A DNA stretch of 64,000 nucleotides from Ohtaekwangia sp966211525 (GCA_966211525.1 CBIHOZ010000015.1:3251-67250), one strand, 5' to 3'. Numbered from the stretch's first letter, positions 52,030 through 62,720 are shown. The notes: generated from the sequence alone by a model not told the origin. Made by a program: numbers and translations.

Positions 52030-52428
52030 GGCTCCGTGTGCGGAAACATAGTACAAAATGGATATTTTAACGGTAAAAATAAAATCTAATTGCAAACATT
52101 ATTTACATAACCTAATAATCTTCGGGATTACAGAAATCAAATGAATGGGTTTGATAACAAAAGGCTGTAAAACGACCGAATTAATGCAGTTGTGCCGTGT
52201 GTCTTTTAAAATCGCACGATGAAATATTTTTCCAAAAGAGATTCGAAAAACACATTTTTCATTCCTTCGTGAAGAAACGGAACCAACATTACATAGCATG
52301 GTCTCATTACCCGTTATGTATAGCGAACCGTGTGCGAGAGACTGCAACGGTCGTAAACTAAATTTCTAACCTCTCAATTAATTTCCGTCTTCATTAAATA
52401 TACTTGCACCCTCACTAAAATACATGGT
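52030..52428. other. Intergenic region upstream of the GH92 gene
   Basis: An A/T-rich stretch of about 400 bases without a convincing ORF. It separates the divergent sigma factor and GH92 genes. Near its right end TATACTTG (52398-52405) is a one-mismatch -7 box about 24 bases before the GH92 start; no standard -33 TTG is found. No further structure was recognised. Confidence 0.5.
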
Positions 52429-54702
52429 ATGAAAATGCGCGCTGGAGTTCTGTTATCACTGATGATGCTAACATTTTTGTCGTGTAAAGATGCTGTACAG
52501 AAAGACACGGCAGACACGACTTTAAATCTTACTCAATATGTTGATCCGTTGATTGGAAGTGGATTTCATGGACATGTGTTTGTCGGAGCGAACGTTCCTT
52601 TTGGTGCCGTTCAGGTTGGACCAACACAACTATCAGAAGGATGGGACTGGTGCTCCGGGTATCATTACTCTGATTCTGTTATTATAGGTTTTTCGCATAC
52701 GCACCTGAGTGGAACCGGCATTGGCGACCTCGGTGATGTTCTGTTAATGCCCGTTACCGGGGAAACTAAATTAGTAAAAGGTAAACCTGGTGTTGTGGGA
52801 AGCGGCTATGGTTCGCTCTTCTCACATGCAGATGAAAAAGTTAAACCTGGCTTCTATAGTGTAAAACTGAAGGACTATGACGTTGATGTAGCACTTACTG
52901 CATCTGAACGTGTAGGCTTCCATAAGTATATATTTCCAAAAACAGACGATGCCAAAGTATTGATCGATCTGCGTGAAGGTATAGGTTGGGATTTGCCTTA
53001 TGAGACATTCATCGAAAAGACAAATGACACTACCATTACCGGCTATCGTCATTCAAAAGGATGGGCCGAAGATCAACGCCTTTACTTTGCTATTGTGTTC
53101 TCTGCTCCGGTAAATCAACTTGATCTTTACGAAGGAACCGACCCTATACAAGGAATAAAAGGCAGCGGCAAAAAAGTAAAAGGTGTATTGCATTTTGGCA
53201 ATGCTGTTGAAAAACCGTTGCTCATCAAAGTAGGTATATCTCCGGTAAGTACAGAGAATGCTTTGAAGAATATAGCAGCAGAAATACCGCACTGGGATTT
53301 TGATCACACTGTGAAAGAAGCAGATGCTGCCTGGAACAAGGAGTTAAACAAAGTACAGATCAAAGCAAGTGAAGAACGTATGCGCAAGTTTTATACGGCT
53401 TTCTATCATACCATGATCGCACCTTCCATCTTCAACGATCACAATGGCGACTATCGCGGTACTGACAAGCAGGTATACCACGACACTACATTTACGAATC
53501 TTACTACATTTTCATTGTGGGATACGTATCGTGCAGCCCATTCGCTATATACCCTTACACAACCGGAGCGTGTAGATGATATGGTAAATTCCATGCTGAA
53601 GATCTACGAACAACAAGGTAAACTTCCGGTATGGCACTTGGTAGGTAACGAAACCAACACCATGCCCGGTAACAGTGCGTTCCCGGTTATCGCCGATGCA
53701 TACCTGAAAGGCTTCCGCGGATTTGATGGTGCACTCGCGCTGAAGGCTATGAAAGCTTCGGTAATGCGCGATGATCGCGGACTGAAATATGTACGCGAAC
53801 AAGGATATATACCGGCCAATGCAGAAACTGAAACAGTAGCCAAAGGACTTGAGTACGCGATTGATGACTGGTGTGCTGCGCAGTTAGCACAGGCTCTGGG
53901 GAACAAAGAAGAGTATGAATTCTTCAGCAAGCGTGGACAGAACTATCAGCACTATTTTGATACTACGATAAACTTTGTGCGTGGAAGAATATCGGATAAA
54001 GAATGGCGTACACCGTTCAGTCCGTTTGCAGCGCGACACATGAAAGACGATTTTGCCGAAGGAAACTCCTGGCAGTATACCTGGCTTGTACCACACGATG
54101 TAGAAGGACTGATAAAACTGATGGGCGGTGAGCAGGCGTTTCTCGCAAAGCTCGATTCATTATTTACCGTGCAAGGTGATATGGGTGAAGAAGCCTCGAA
54201 TGATATAACCGGCCTCATCGGACAATATGCACATGGCAACGAGCCGAGCCACCATATACCGTACCTGTATGCTTACGCAGGACAACCTTGGAAAACTGCG
54301 GAGAAGGTTCGCTATATCATCGACAGTTTATATACCGACAAACCGGATGGTCTCAGCGGAAATGAAGATGTAGGACAGATGTCTGCGTGGTATGTACTTT
54401 CATCACTCGGCTTTTACCAGGCGAACCCGGCCAATGGTATATATATATTTGGAAGTCCGGCGATGGATCATGCCGTGATCAATCTTCCGGGCAAGAAGAA
54501 ATTTACCATTGATGTAAAGAATAATTCTGCTGCAAACATTTTTATTCAGCAGGTTACGCTGAATGGCAAGCCCTATACCAAATCATACATCCGCTATAGC
54601 GATATCATGAATGGCGGTGACATGATACTGGAGATGGCAAATAAACCTTCCACTACATGGGGCACGGCTAAAGAAGACTGGGCAGCCTCGAAAAGTTTCT
54701 AG
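52429..54702 (+). CDS. GH92 alpha-1,2-mannosidase lipoprotein
   Basis: A 757-residue glycoside hydrolase family 92 protein. The N-terminus has a lipobox (TFLSCKD). Family landmarks include YVDPLIGSGFHGHVFVGANVPFGAVQVGP, WDWCSGYHYSDS, GFSHTHLSGTG, WDTYRAAHSLYTL, GNETNTMPGNSA and the C-terminal GNEDVGQMSAWYVLSSLGFYQANP. GH92 enzymes are Ca2+-dependent exo-alpha-mannosidases. It is transcribed away from the sigma factor and convergently to the sialidase-like gene. The other glycosidases here suggest it helps take apart a mannose-, galactose- and fucose-containing glycan. Confidence 0.95.
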   Translation: MKMRAGVLLSLMMLTFLSCKDAVQKDTADTTLNLTQYVDPLIGSGFHGHVFVGANVPFGAVQVGPTQLSEGWDWCSGYHYSDSVIIGFSHTHLSGTGIGDLGDVLLMPVTGETKLVKGKPGVVGSGYGSLFSHADEKVKPGFYSVKLKDYDVDVALTASERVGFHKYIFPKTDDAKVLIDLREGIGWDLPYETFIEKTNDTTITGYRHSKGWAEDQRLYFAIVFSAPVNQLDLYEGTDPIQGIKGSGKKVKGVLHFGNAVEKPLLIKVGISPVSTENALKNIAAEIPHWDFDHTVKEADAAWNKELNKVQIKASEERMRKFYTAFYHTMIAPSIFNDHNGDYRGTDKQVYHDTTFTNLTTFSLWDTYRAAHSLYTLTQPERVDDMVNSMLKIYEQQGKLPVWHLVGNETNTMPGNSAFPVIADAYLKGFRGFDGALALKAMKASVMRDDRGLKYVREQGYIPANAETETVAKGLEYAIDDWCAAQLAQALGNKEEYEFFSKRGQNYQHYFDTTINFVRGRISDKEWRTPFSPFAARHMKDDFAEGNSWQYTWLVPHDVEGLIKLMGGEQAFLAKLDSLFTVQGDMGEEASNDITGLIGQYAHGNEPSHHIPYLYAYAGQPWKTAEKVRYIIDSLYTDKPDGLSGNEDVGQMSAWYVLSSLGFYQANPANGIYIFGSPAMDHAVINLPGKKKFTIDVKNNSAANIFIQQVTLNGKPYTKSYIRYSDIMNGGDMILEMANKPSTTWGTAKEDWAASKSF

Positions 54703-54706
54703 CCAC

Positions 54707-54736
54707 TAGCTGTCAGCTGTGAGAGGGCTGACGCTA
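54707..54736 (+). terminator. Hairpin after the GH92 gene
   Basis: A stem TAGC-t-GTCAGC pairs with GCTGAC-GCTA (one bulged T), then TATAAGATTTTT. It ends just before the stop codon of the convergent sialidase-like gene. Confidence 0.5.
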
Positions 54737-54737
54737 A

Positions 54738-55820
54738 CTATAAGATTTTTGCTTTCCAGAATGCAATGCGCTGACGTTTCCAGGTATACGTCAGCGCAAT
54801 TGTATCTCCGTAGTGTATAACAGCGGGATACGAAAATTCATCGCCTTGCTGGCCTGTCTCAATATCTTTAATTACCGGCCACGTTTTACCGTTATCATTT
54901 GACAGTGCTATGGATACCGGTCTGCGATTTCCCCAGTTCTTGCCATCACGATTATATACTAACGCCAATATACCATTGTCCAAACGCGTGAGATCAATGC
55001 CGCTGTTGGGATTGGGTAAATTTGTTTTATATACCGGTGACCATGTTTTACCATAATCTTCGGAATCACTGCGACATATAACTCCGGCCGAGCTTCTCAG
55101 CAACATATGTACTTTACCGGGTGACGACTCCCACAATGTAGGTTGTATCACACCTTCACCCGGAATAGAATCGCGGTTGAACGTGAGGAATGGAGTTGAA
55201 TTCCAGGTCTTACCGTTGTCTTCACTGCGATCGACAAATGCATTCCATACACCTTTCAGTTCGTTGGATGCAGGGGCGAGCCATGTACCGTTAGACAATA
55301 CGATAAGTTTATTCTTTACGGGTCCGCGACCTCCCTTGTCGCCGGGAACAAGTTCTCTAGGTGCTGACCACGTTGTCCCATTATCCTGAGAGATCATATA
55401 CCATGTTTCCCATACATCGATAGGTTTACCAACTTTGAAATATAGAATGATATCACCGGAAGAAGTTTTATGAAGCACCGGATTCCAGTGTGGCTCTTCG
55501 CGCACTTTGGCCACTTCTATCGGAGGAGACCAATGCTTCATGTTACCTTTGGACAACCATATACCTACATCGTCATGCTTCTCGTGTGTTCCTCCAAACC
55601 ATGCCACCAGAAAATTATCATCATTTGTCCGCACGAGTGTTGAAGCATGGCATTGTGGAAACGGACGATCGTCACCAAAAACGAAATCCTGCCCCGAGAG
55701 TATTATACTATCCTTTTTCAAAGTCACAGCATCGGTATGTTCAGTTGTTGCTTCCTTCTTACATCCCGTTACGACTAAAATTATAGAGAGGGCCGTAGCA
55801 GCTATAGCAGTATACTTCAT
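54738..55820 (-). CDS. Sialidase-fold (BNR) lipoprotein
   Basis: A 360-residue lipoprotein (ILVVTGCKKEA) with a BNR_2-type propeller: CHASTLVRTNDDNFLVAWFGGTHEKHDDVGIW, SQDNGTTWSAP, SEDNGKTWNST, SEDYGKTWSPV, SNDNGKTWPV. Members of this fold include true exo-alpha-sialidases but also rhamnosidase/glucuronate lyase-type enzymes, so the substrate cannot be assigned. The gene is 24 bases downstream of the GH35 gene on the same strand and is likely the last of that operon. Confidence 0.85.
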   Translation of the reverse strand: MKYTAIAATALSIILVVTGCKKEATTEHTDAVTLKKDSIILSGQDFVFGDDRPFPQCHASTLVRTNDDNFLVAWFGGTHEKHDDVGIWLSKGNMKHWSPPIEVAKVREEPHWNPVLHKTSSGDIILYFKVGKPIDVWETWYMISQDNGTTWSAPRELVPGDKGGRGPVKNKLIVLSNGTWLAPASNELKGVWNAFVDRSEDNGKTWNSTPFLTFNRDSIPGEGVIQPTLWESSPGKVHMLLRSSAGVICRSDSEDYGKTWSPVYKTNLPNPNSGIDLTRLDNGILALVYNRDGKNWGNRRPVSIALSNDNGKTWPVIKDIETGQQGDEFSYPAVIHYGDTIALTYTWKRQRIAFWKAKIL

Positions 55821-55844
55821 GCAGAATTTCGTTTTGATTTATAA

Positions 55845-57740
55845 TCAGTTCTGAGGAAAGACCAGCGTCTCCAATACGGGCTCGCTTGCAGTTTTTATAT
55901 TTTTCTGGACAACATCGTTCTGCTGTTCAAAAATTACTATTTCATTCTGTCCTTTTTTCAACCAGCATCCCGGTACATATAGGGTTTGCTGCGGGCCGAC
56001 TTTCCAGTAACGTCCTATATGTATACCATTCACAAAGACAATTCCCTTTCCCCAGCCTTGCATGTCCAGGAAAACATCGCCTGGTTTATCAACGGCAACG
56101 GTAGCGGAATAGAACACAGGAAGACCAGCGACATTCTTAGCGGCACTCTTCGAAAGATCAGGCACTTTATCAAACGGCAGACTATACATTTTCCACCCAC
56201 CGGTAATTTCATAATCGTTGATGGTAACAGGAGAAATAATTCCTTTGGTACTGTTTACAATATCAGCACCGTAATTGATGCGGCCCATATTCTCTACCAG
56301 GATGTCCAATCTGCCATTGAAAGGTATATTTACTTCCATGTAATACTTTTTATCCTGACGGCTCAGCTCTCCTGCTTTCTTGCCGTTAATGTATACGAGT
56401 GCATAGTCACGCAAGCCATTGATCTGGAGGAGACCTTGTATCGGCTGATTAAACGATTTACTATACAGCACATAACCATGCCCCTGTCCTAATTCTTCAA
56501 ACGACATCGGAGTATCATTCACCACAGGCTTCACTGAATTTTTCCATTCAAAGAAATCAACTGTTTTTGCTATGGCTACATCCGGCAATTTTAATACTGG
56601 TATCTTCTCCGGAATTTCAGGGATAGTATATTTCACGTACTTTTTCATCAGCTCGCGAATAGCCGTATACTTAGGCGTTGCCCAGCCAGCTTCGCTGATC
56701 GGTGCATCGTAATCATAGCTTGTTATATCGGGTTGTATGTCGTGCTCATCGTTATAGTTCGCTCCGGATGTAAAACCGAAGTTTGTACCGCCATGTGCCA
56801 TGTAAAAATTGAAGTGTACATTATTTTGTAAATACTTCTCGGTTTGCTTTACAATCTCATCTGCACCAATGCGAACAAAAGGTTCAGCCCAATGATCGAG
56901 CCATCCCGGATAAAACTCAGCCACCATATAGGGGCCTTGATTGTTGTGATACTTATTGACCGCTTTCTTGAGATTATCAATATTACCTTCTCCGTTCGCA
57001 GTCGGTAATATACCTGCGATTGAACCACCATCGAACAACCAGGTACCATCGGATGTAAAGAAAGGACCTTCAAAGCCCGCATCCCTCAGCAACTTTTTAA
57101 TGGCCATGTTATACTGTTTGTGTTCATCGAGCGGTATATCTTTTCGTTGCGACACATACGAACCGAATTCATTTTCAACCTGTACAAGAATGATCGGACC
57201 GCCTTTGCTGATCTGCAGGTGTTTTACTTCGCGCGCCAATCGGTTGATATATACTTTACAGGAATCCAGGAATGGTTTATTGTTGGATCGGATCACGAGA
57301 TCTTTATTCTTCTGCAACCACCACGGGTAGCCGCCAAACTCCCACTCGGCACAGGCATACGGCCCCGGACGAAGTATAACATGCAATCCCTCTTCCTTCG
57401 CTATAGATATAAACTCAGCGAGATTACGATTGCCGGTTTTAAAATCCCAAACACCCGGAGCTGTGTTGTGATAATTCCAGAATACATACGTAGCGATGGT
57501 ATTCAGTCCCATAGCCTTCGCCATTTTTAAACGATGTCTCCAATACTCTTTCGGAATGCGCGCATAGTGTATTTCTCCTGAATGAATCTGGGTCGGTTTG
57601 CCATCGTACACAAATTGGCCGTCCTTTACTTCGAAGGTGTGATTTTTCTTTTGAGCAGTAACGCTGGATGCTATACATACCAGCGTTACCATAATGATTG
57701 ATTTTATTGGTTGCACGTTCTGTTTTCTATTCTCCCCCAC
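55845..57740 (-). CDS. GH35 beta-galactosidase
   Basis: A 631-residue secreted enzyme starting at GTG 57740, with a signal sequence further in (SIIMVTLVCIASSVTAQ). The family-35 barrel contains IHSGEIHYARIPKEYWRHRLKMAKAMGLNT, RPGPYACAEWEFGGYPWWL with the acid/base Glu, and MVAEFYPGWLDHW with the nucleophile Glu. The C-terminal part holds beta-sandwich domains. It removes terminal beta-galactose. Its start follows the GH29 stop by one base. Confidence 0.94.
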   Translation of the reverse strand: MGENRKQNVQPIKSIIMVTLVCIASSVTAQKKNHTFEVKDGQFVYDGKPTQIHSGEIHYARIPKEYWRHRLKMAKAMGLNTIATYVFWNYHNTAPGVWDFKTGNRNLAEFISIAKEEGLHVILRPGPYACAEWEFGGYPWWLQKNKDLVIRSNNKPFLDSCKVYINRLAREVKHLQISKGGPIILVQVENEFGSYVSQRKDIPLDEHKQYNMAIKKLLRDAGFEGPFFTSDGTWLFDGGSIAGILPTANGEGNIDNLKKAVNKYHNNQGPYMVAEFYPGWLDHWAEPFVRIGADEIVKQTEKYLQNNVHFNFYMAHGGTNFGFTSGANYNDEHDIQPDITSYDYDAPISEAGWATPKYTAIRELMKKYVKYTIPEIPEKIPVLKLPDVAIAKTVDFFEWKNSVKPVVNDTPMSFEELGQGHGYVLYSKSFNQPIQGLLQINGLRDYALVYINGKKAGELSRQDKKYYMEVNIPFNGRLDILVENMGRINYGADIVNSTKGIISPVTINDYEITGGWKMYSLPFDKVPDLSKSAAKNVAGLPVFYSATVAVDKPGDVFLDMQGWGKGIVFVNGIHIGRYWKVGPQQTLYVPGCWLKKGQNEIVIFEQQNDVVQKNIKTASEPVLETLVFPQN

Positions 57741-57741
57741 A

Positions 57742-59193
57742 TTAATATACTTCCACTGCTGAAATTACCGGACAAGCTTTTGAAGCCGTAATGGTAACGC
57801 GTACTTTATCAGTTTCTATCAGATCAAGTTTTAAAATTCTTTTATAGCCGATGGTTGTAGCTTCAGCTACTTTCTGCCATGCGTTGTCCTTCCACACTTC
57901 CACATTGAACGACTTCACGCGCTGTCCTAATTTAATATACTCCTGCAGCACGATATATTTCACCGGTTGCACTTTACCAAGGGAAATCTCCAGGCTTCCG
58001 GTTGTTACATTATCATCGGTTGCCCAATATGTATCCTTGTTACCATCGGTTACATTCGTGGCTGCGTATGCATCGGCTTCGCCACGGTATGAATCTGCTT
58101 TTACTTCAGCTTTGGCCGCAACGTTGGTTTTAAATTCACTGTCCAGTAAAGCACGCCACTCTTTTAATGCTTTCACATCGTTCTCATGAACGACACCGCG
58201 CTTATCCGGCGGTACATTGAGCAACAAGGTTGAACCACGTCCTACAGAAGTAAGGTATATATCAAACAACTGCTGTGGTGTTTTTACCAGCGAATCTTCC
58301 TTCGCATGATAGAACCATCCCGGACGAATCGATACATCTACTTCTGCCGGAATCCAATGTGTACCATTTTCATTTCCGGTACCCAGTAATTGTTCAATGC
58401 CACCTTTACCGGCAAATAAAGTATCGGGTGTGATCGAGTTCCAGTTTGTTTCACCGGCTATACCGCGCTCGTTTCCAACCCAGCGTACACCCGGACCAGC
58501 ATCGCTAAAGAAAATTACATTCGGTTCCATTTCGCGAACGAGGTTCAGTGTTGTTGGCCAGTCGTAATAGGTAGCTCCGTTTATTCTGCGTTTCTCATTG
58601 GCACCACCGTAGTAACCATCGCCACCATTGGCACCATCGAACCACATTTCGAATACAGGACCATAGCTTGTAAATAATTCCTTCAACTGGTTACGGTAAT
58701 ATTCTACATAGGAAGGCGAGCCGTAGTCTGCACGGTTTCTGTCCCAAGGTGACATATATATACCGAACTTCAGTCCGTGTTGCTTACATGCATCGGATAC
58801 TTCTTTTACAATATCGCCCTTGCCTTCTTTATAGGGACTGTTCTTTACCGAGTGCTCGGTATATTTACTTGGCCAGAGGCAAAATCCGTCATGGTGTTTA
58901 CACGTGAGAATAACACCTTTAAAACCTGCATCCTTCAGTGTAGTTACCCACTGTTTTACATCAACGGCTGTAGGATTGAATACCGATGGTTTCTCATCGC
59001 CAAAGCCCCACTCTTTATCTGTAAATGTATTGGTGGTAAAATGCACAAAAGCATTCAGCTCCATTTCATGCCACGCAAGCTGCGCATCATTCGGTACAGG
59101 CAATACTGCCTGCGGAGCAGTAACTTCCTTCTTGGCGCATGCTGCCAGCAACACGAGCAGAGAAAGAGAAAAAATTTTGAATGGTGTTTTCAT
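57742..59193 (-). CDS. GH29 alpha-L-fucosidase with F5/8-type C-terminal domain
   Basis: A 483-residue lipoprotein (LLAACAKKE). The catalytic domain carries HEMELNAFVHFTTNTFTDKEWG, CKHHDGFCLWPS, GIYMSPWDRN and EMWFDGANGGDGY with the likely nucleophile Asp. From about residue 345 a discoidin (F5/8 type C) sandwich follows: NVTDGNKDTYWATDD...SLEISLGK. It releases alpha-linked fucose. It has its own promoter and heads a three-gene operon with GH35 and the sialidase-like gene. Confidence 0.94.
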   Translation of the reverse strand: MKTPFKIFSLSLLVLLAACAKKEVTAPQAVLPVPNDAQLAWHEMELNAFVHFTTNTFTDKEWGFGDEKPSVFNPTAVDVKQWVTTLKDAGFKGVILTCKHHDGFCLWPSKYTEHSVKNSPYKEGKGDIVKEVSDACKQHGLKFGIYMSPWDRNRADYGSPSYVEYYRNQLKELFTSYGPVFEMWFDGANGGDGYYGGANEKRRINGATYYDWPTTLNLVREMEPNVIFFSDAGPGVRWVGNERGIAGETNWNSITPDTLFAGKGGIEQLLGTGNENGTHWIPAEVDVSIRPGWFYHAKEDSLVKTPQQLFDIYLTSVGRGSTLLLNVPPDKRGVVHENDVKALKEWRALLDSEFKTNVAAKAEVKADSYRGEADAYAATNVTDGNKDTYWATDDNVTTGSLEISLGKVQPVKYIVLQEYIKLGQRVKSFNVEVWKDNAWQKVAEATTIGYKRILKLDLIETDKVRVTITASKACPVISAVEVY

Positions 59194-59232
59194 CTGGTAA
59201 AATTAATCCTTGTTGTTAGAGAATGATTGACC

Positions 59233-59263
59233 GAAATATAGATGCGTTTGCACGATGATCAAA
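59233..59263 (-). promoter_or_regulatory. Promoter of the GH29-GH35-sialidase operon
   Basis: The minus strand has -33 TTTG (59260-59263), a 19-base spacer and -7 TATATTTC (59233-59240, one mismatch to TAnnTTTG). The start codon is about 40 bases downstream. Confidence 0.65.
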
Positions 59264-59297
59264 CGACTAACTATACTCGTTTATAACTTTTACATGA

Positions 59298-62200
59298 TTA
59301 TTTTTTGGTAATTGTTTCAGTGTGCTGTGTGCTTTTTGATGTTGGCACAAAAACTCCTGCAGCATCATTGTTTCTCGATACAATAATCCGCGGTGATGAC
59401 TGAACAGATCGTGCAACACCAGCCGCACGGATATCTCCCGACAACCATATCGGTTGTTCCGGGTTATATACATGAGCGGTTCCATTCTTAAATTGCAGTA
59501 TCGCGCCATACGATGCATCACAACGTCCGAGTTGTACACGGTACGGATAAAAATTACCGGCAGCCAGTATTTCTTCGTTACCATCGCCATCAAAATCATA
59601 CGACACGAATGCCTGTACAGCGGATAATTGTGCCAAAGCCGGCAACGGCTTCATTTGAAATTTACCGTGTCCGTCATTTTCAAACCAAACTGATTCGAAG
59701 GTCGTTGCCCGGTATAGGGACGCATTCTTTAGCAGATCACCTTCGAGTATATCTTCAATGGAAGCGTTGGCATATTGTGCATAGCGAATAAACTTTTTAC
59801 GGAGTGGCGTCACCTGGTCCAATAACTCATCGCGGCTTGGCAACGGATAACGTTTACCCTGTATATAGGATGTGATGATCGGATCGATCTTTCCATCCTT
59901 GTTCATATCCACTGCGAATAACTCCACCGGCTCTTTATCCGAAGCATGCAATGAAAGATTTACTCCGGCATTGCCGGCAAGTATATCCAAGTCACCATCA
60001 TGATCAACGTCTCCGGTATATACTGTATTCCACCATCCGTGTGTGTTGGCAAGTCCTGCTTCCGTGGTGATCTCTTTCAGCGTCTTGCCCTTTTCATTTA
60101 CAAAAATGCGTACTGGCATCCATTCGCCAACGAGAATCAAATCCGTCCAGGTATCGCCATTCACATCAGCCCATAGGGCATCCGTTACCATACCGGCTTT
60201 TTGTAATGATGGATTCAGTTCATTCGTGACATCTACAAACTTTACTTTGCCGCTGTGAGAATCATTTCGAAGCACCATACTTTGTGGTGATACGGGATAC
60301 TGATCAGGAAGCAGCCTTCCGCCTACAAACAGATCTTCATCACCATCGTGATCAAAATCCGCGGCTGCAACAGTACCTCCACTCGCAGTTTCCCTGGGGA
60401 GTGCATGTCTGTCTCTTTTATACCCGCCTTTGCCGTCTCCTATATACAGGCGATCCTGGTATAGTGTATCTCCGGAAAAGAACTCATTCCCTCCACTCAC
60501 CACGTAGAGATCAGCATGTCCGTCACCATTGGCATCGAAGAAAACAGAGCCAAGGTCTTCACAATATTTATCGGCTTCCCACGGTGTAGTGGCTGATTCT
60601 GTAAATGAACCATCATCGTGCCCTATATATAGTTTTCCCGCCTGACCATGCGCACCTTCAAAGAACACATCATCATTCTTATCATGATTAACATCGGCTA
60701 CGCTAAACTTGCCGCCCAACCGAGACAACTGATAAGGCACGAGGCGTTGGACTTTGAAATCCACAAAGGGATTTTCCATGTGCTTATAGGCAATGCCGCT
60801 TGTATTTGTTCTATCGTTAATGACCGGTTGCTGAATGGCTGCCTGTTGTTTTTCATGAACGGTTGCGCCCTGCTGATTTACGGTTATCATTTGATTCGCG
60901 TTGACATTGGTGAGTGCCGAAACACGACCATCCGGCCAGTATATCTTTACTTCTGGAATAACGGTGTTTTTCCCTACACCTACAGTAAGCAGCGGTTCTA
61001 CTGACGACTGATAGCCGCGGGCATAGTATACTTCATGGAACAGTTCTTCTTCCTTCAGCCTGATATATACTTTTGAACCGAGTGCCTGTACATTTGGTTT
61101 CTCTCCCGCTAACTTGAGCTTGATATAGTTATTCTTCTGAATTTCGTTTTGATGGTTCTGAAGAACATTGGCTACTTCGTTCAGGTTATTAACAACCAGG
61201 TCATAGTCACCGTCATTGTCCAGGTCTGCGTAGGCTGCAGCATTCGATATATTTTTATGTTCCAAGCCCCAGGCCGCAGATACATCTGTAAAATGTAAAC
61301 CATCGGTATTGTGAAATATATAGTTGTGCACTTTCGTGGACGACATTTTCTGGATCTGCTCCAACAGGTTTACCGGACGATTATTATCGTTCGCTTCCTT
61401 CGTCATGTCACTCACGGTATATTTCAGAAAATCCAGGTTTGTGAAATCACGCAGATAGCCGTTGGTAACGAAAATATCTTTTAGCCCGTCATTATCGTAA
61501 TCGGCCAGTAACGGTGCCCAGCTCCAGTCTGTATTGGACACGCCCGCTACTTGTGCTACTTCACTAAAGCGCGGCAAGCTATCGGCAGCAAACCCGCGAT
61601 TAAGCTGAAAGGTATTGCGCATATACTGGTGGTAGTACCCACTGTCTACTGCGAGTGAATACTTGTCGTACTCATCAGCACCTTTCAGTAATTTTTGTCT
61701 GAAATTATCTTCGGGCAACATATCGGCTACGAAAACTTCCGGTAGTCCATCATTATTCACGTCCGCTATATCGGATCCCATTCCAAACTTCGACAAGTGT
61801 CCAAACAATGTATGAGACACTTCCGAGAATGTGCCGTTACGATTGTTGATATAGCAGAAATCCTGCTCCTCGTAATCATTGGTGACATATATATCCGGCC
61901 ATTGATCCCCGTTCAGGTCACTGATCGATGCGCTCAGGCCGAAGTTCAAACCACTTCCGTGGATGTTGGCGGTTGCACTCACTTCGGTATATTTCCCATT
62001 GTCATTCCGGTATAGTTTATTGCCGAAATACGGATGTCGCAGGTTGCGCAGTCGCTTTACATTGAAGAAAGCCGCGTAAAACATGTTTGCGTGATTGAGC
62101 AGAAAGAGATCGAGATCGCCATCGCGATCGTAATCAAAAAAATATCCCTGCGTTGAAAATGTACCTTTCGCATCAATACCATATTCCTTCGCCTGCTCTA

Positions 62201-62720
62201 TAAATTTAGGTGTCCCTCCTTTCTCACATCCCTGATTGACGAATAGCTGATTGGCCCGTTTAGGATGTTCGCGGATAACCGGGCGATTATACCCTTCGCC
62301 TTCGGCATTACCCGAATAGCATACATATATATCCAGCCAGCCATCACTGTTTATATCCACCATGGTCACGCCCGTCTTCCAGTCGCGCTCGCGACCCGCA
62401 GTACCGGCTTGCTGTGTGATATCTTCAAACTTCCACTCGCCTTTGTTCAGGTATAGTTTGTTGGGAACGGAATTTCCGGAAAAGTATATATCGGTAAGAC
62501 CATCGTTGTTTACATCGCCAACGGCAACACCGCCTCCGTTATAGGTATATTCGTACGTAAGAATGTTGTTATGTTCTGTCTCCACAATATCATTTCGAAA
62601 CTGTATACCGGTATCACCGGCATCCATTTCGCTGAATTGTTTCGGTTGTTGTGAACACTGCTGAAAAATCAGCAACAGCAGGGCACTTGACAGGACTTTA
62701 AATGTACGTTGGCAGGTCAT
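59298..62720 (-). CDS. VCBS/FG-GAP and ASPIC/UnbV repeat lipoprotein
   Basis: A 1140-residue lipoprotein from ATG 62720 (lipobox IFQQCSQQ). It is built of repeated FG-GAP/VCBS motifs (VAVGDVNNDGLTDIYFSGN, VDINSDGWLDIYVC, SDLNGDQWPDIYVTND, ADYDNDGLKDIFVTNG, ADFDHDGDEDLFVGG) with Ca-binding-like DxDxDG loops, and an ASPIC/UnbV-type segment KIYWPDGRVSALTNVNANQMITV near residue 560. Such proteins are frequent in glycan-utilisation loci of Bacteroidota and are thought to bind ligand at the cell surface. It follows the SusD gene, behind a terminator. Confidence 0.9.
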   Translation of the reverse strand: MTCQRTFKVLSSALLLLIFQQCSQQPKQFSEMDAGDTGIQFRNDIVETEHNNILTYEYTYNGGGVAVGDVNNDGLTDIYFSGNSVPNKLYLNKGEWKFEDITQQAGTAGRERDWKTGVTMVDINSDGWLDIYVCYSGNAEGEGYNRPVIREHPKRANQLFVNQGCEKGGTPKFIEQAKEYGIDAKGTFSTQGYFFDYDRDGDLDLFLLNHANMFYAAFFNVKRLRNLRHPYFGNKLYRNDNGKYTEVSATANIHGSGLNFGLSASISDLNGDQWPDIYVTNDYEEQDFCYINNRNGTFSEVSHTLFGHLSKFGMGSDIADVNNDGLPEVFVADMLPEDNFRQKLLKGADEYDKYSLAVDSGYYHQYMRNTFQLNRGFAADSLPRFSEVAQVAGVSNTDWSWAPLLADYDNDGLKDIFVTNGYLRDFTNLDFLKYTVSDMTKEANDNNRPVNLLEQIQKMSSTKVHNYIFHNTDGLHFTDVSAAWGLEHKNISNAAAYADLDNDGDYDLVVNNLNEVANVLQNHQNEIQKNNYIKLKLAGEKPNVQALGSKVYIRLKEEELFHEVYYARGYQSSVEPLLTVGVGKNTVIPEVKIYWPDGRVSALTNVNANQMITVNQQGATVHEKQQAAIQQPVINDRTNTSGIAYKHMENPFVDFKVQRLVPYQLSRLGGKFSVADVNHDKNDDVFFEGAHGQAGKLYIGHDDGSFTESATTPWEADKYCEDLGSVFFDANGDGHADLYVVSGGNEFFSGDTLYQDRLYIGDGKGGYKRDRHALPRETASGGTVAAADFDHDGDEDLFVGGRLLPDQYPVSPQSMVLRNDSHSGKVKFVDVTNELNPSLQKAGMVTDALWADVNGDTWTDLILVGEWMPVRIFVNEKGKTLKEITTEAGLANTHGWWNTVYTGDVDHDGDLDILAGNAGVNLSLHASDKEPVELFAVDMNKDGKIDPIITSYIQGKRYPLPSRDELLDQVTPLRKKFIRYAQYANASIEDILEGDLLKNASLYRATTFESVWFENDGHGKFQMKPLPALAQLSAVQAFVSYDFDGDGNEEILAAGNFYPYRVQLGRCDASYGAILQFKNGTAHVYNPEQPIWLSGDIRAAGVARSVQSSPRIIVSRNNDAAGVFVPTSKSTQHTETITKK

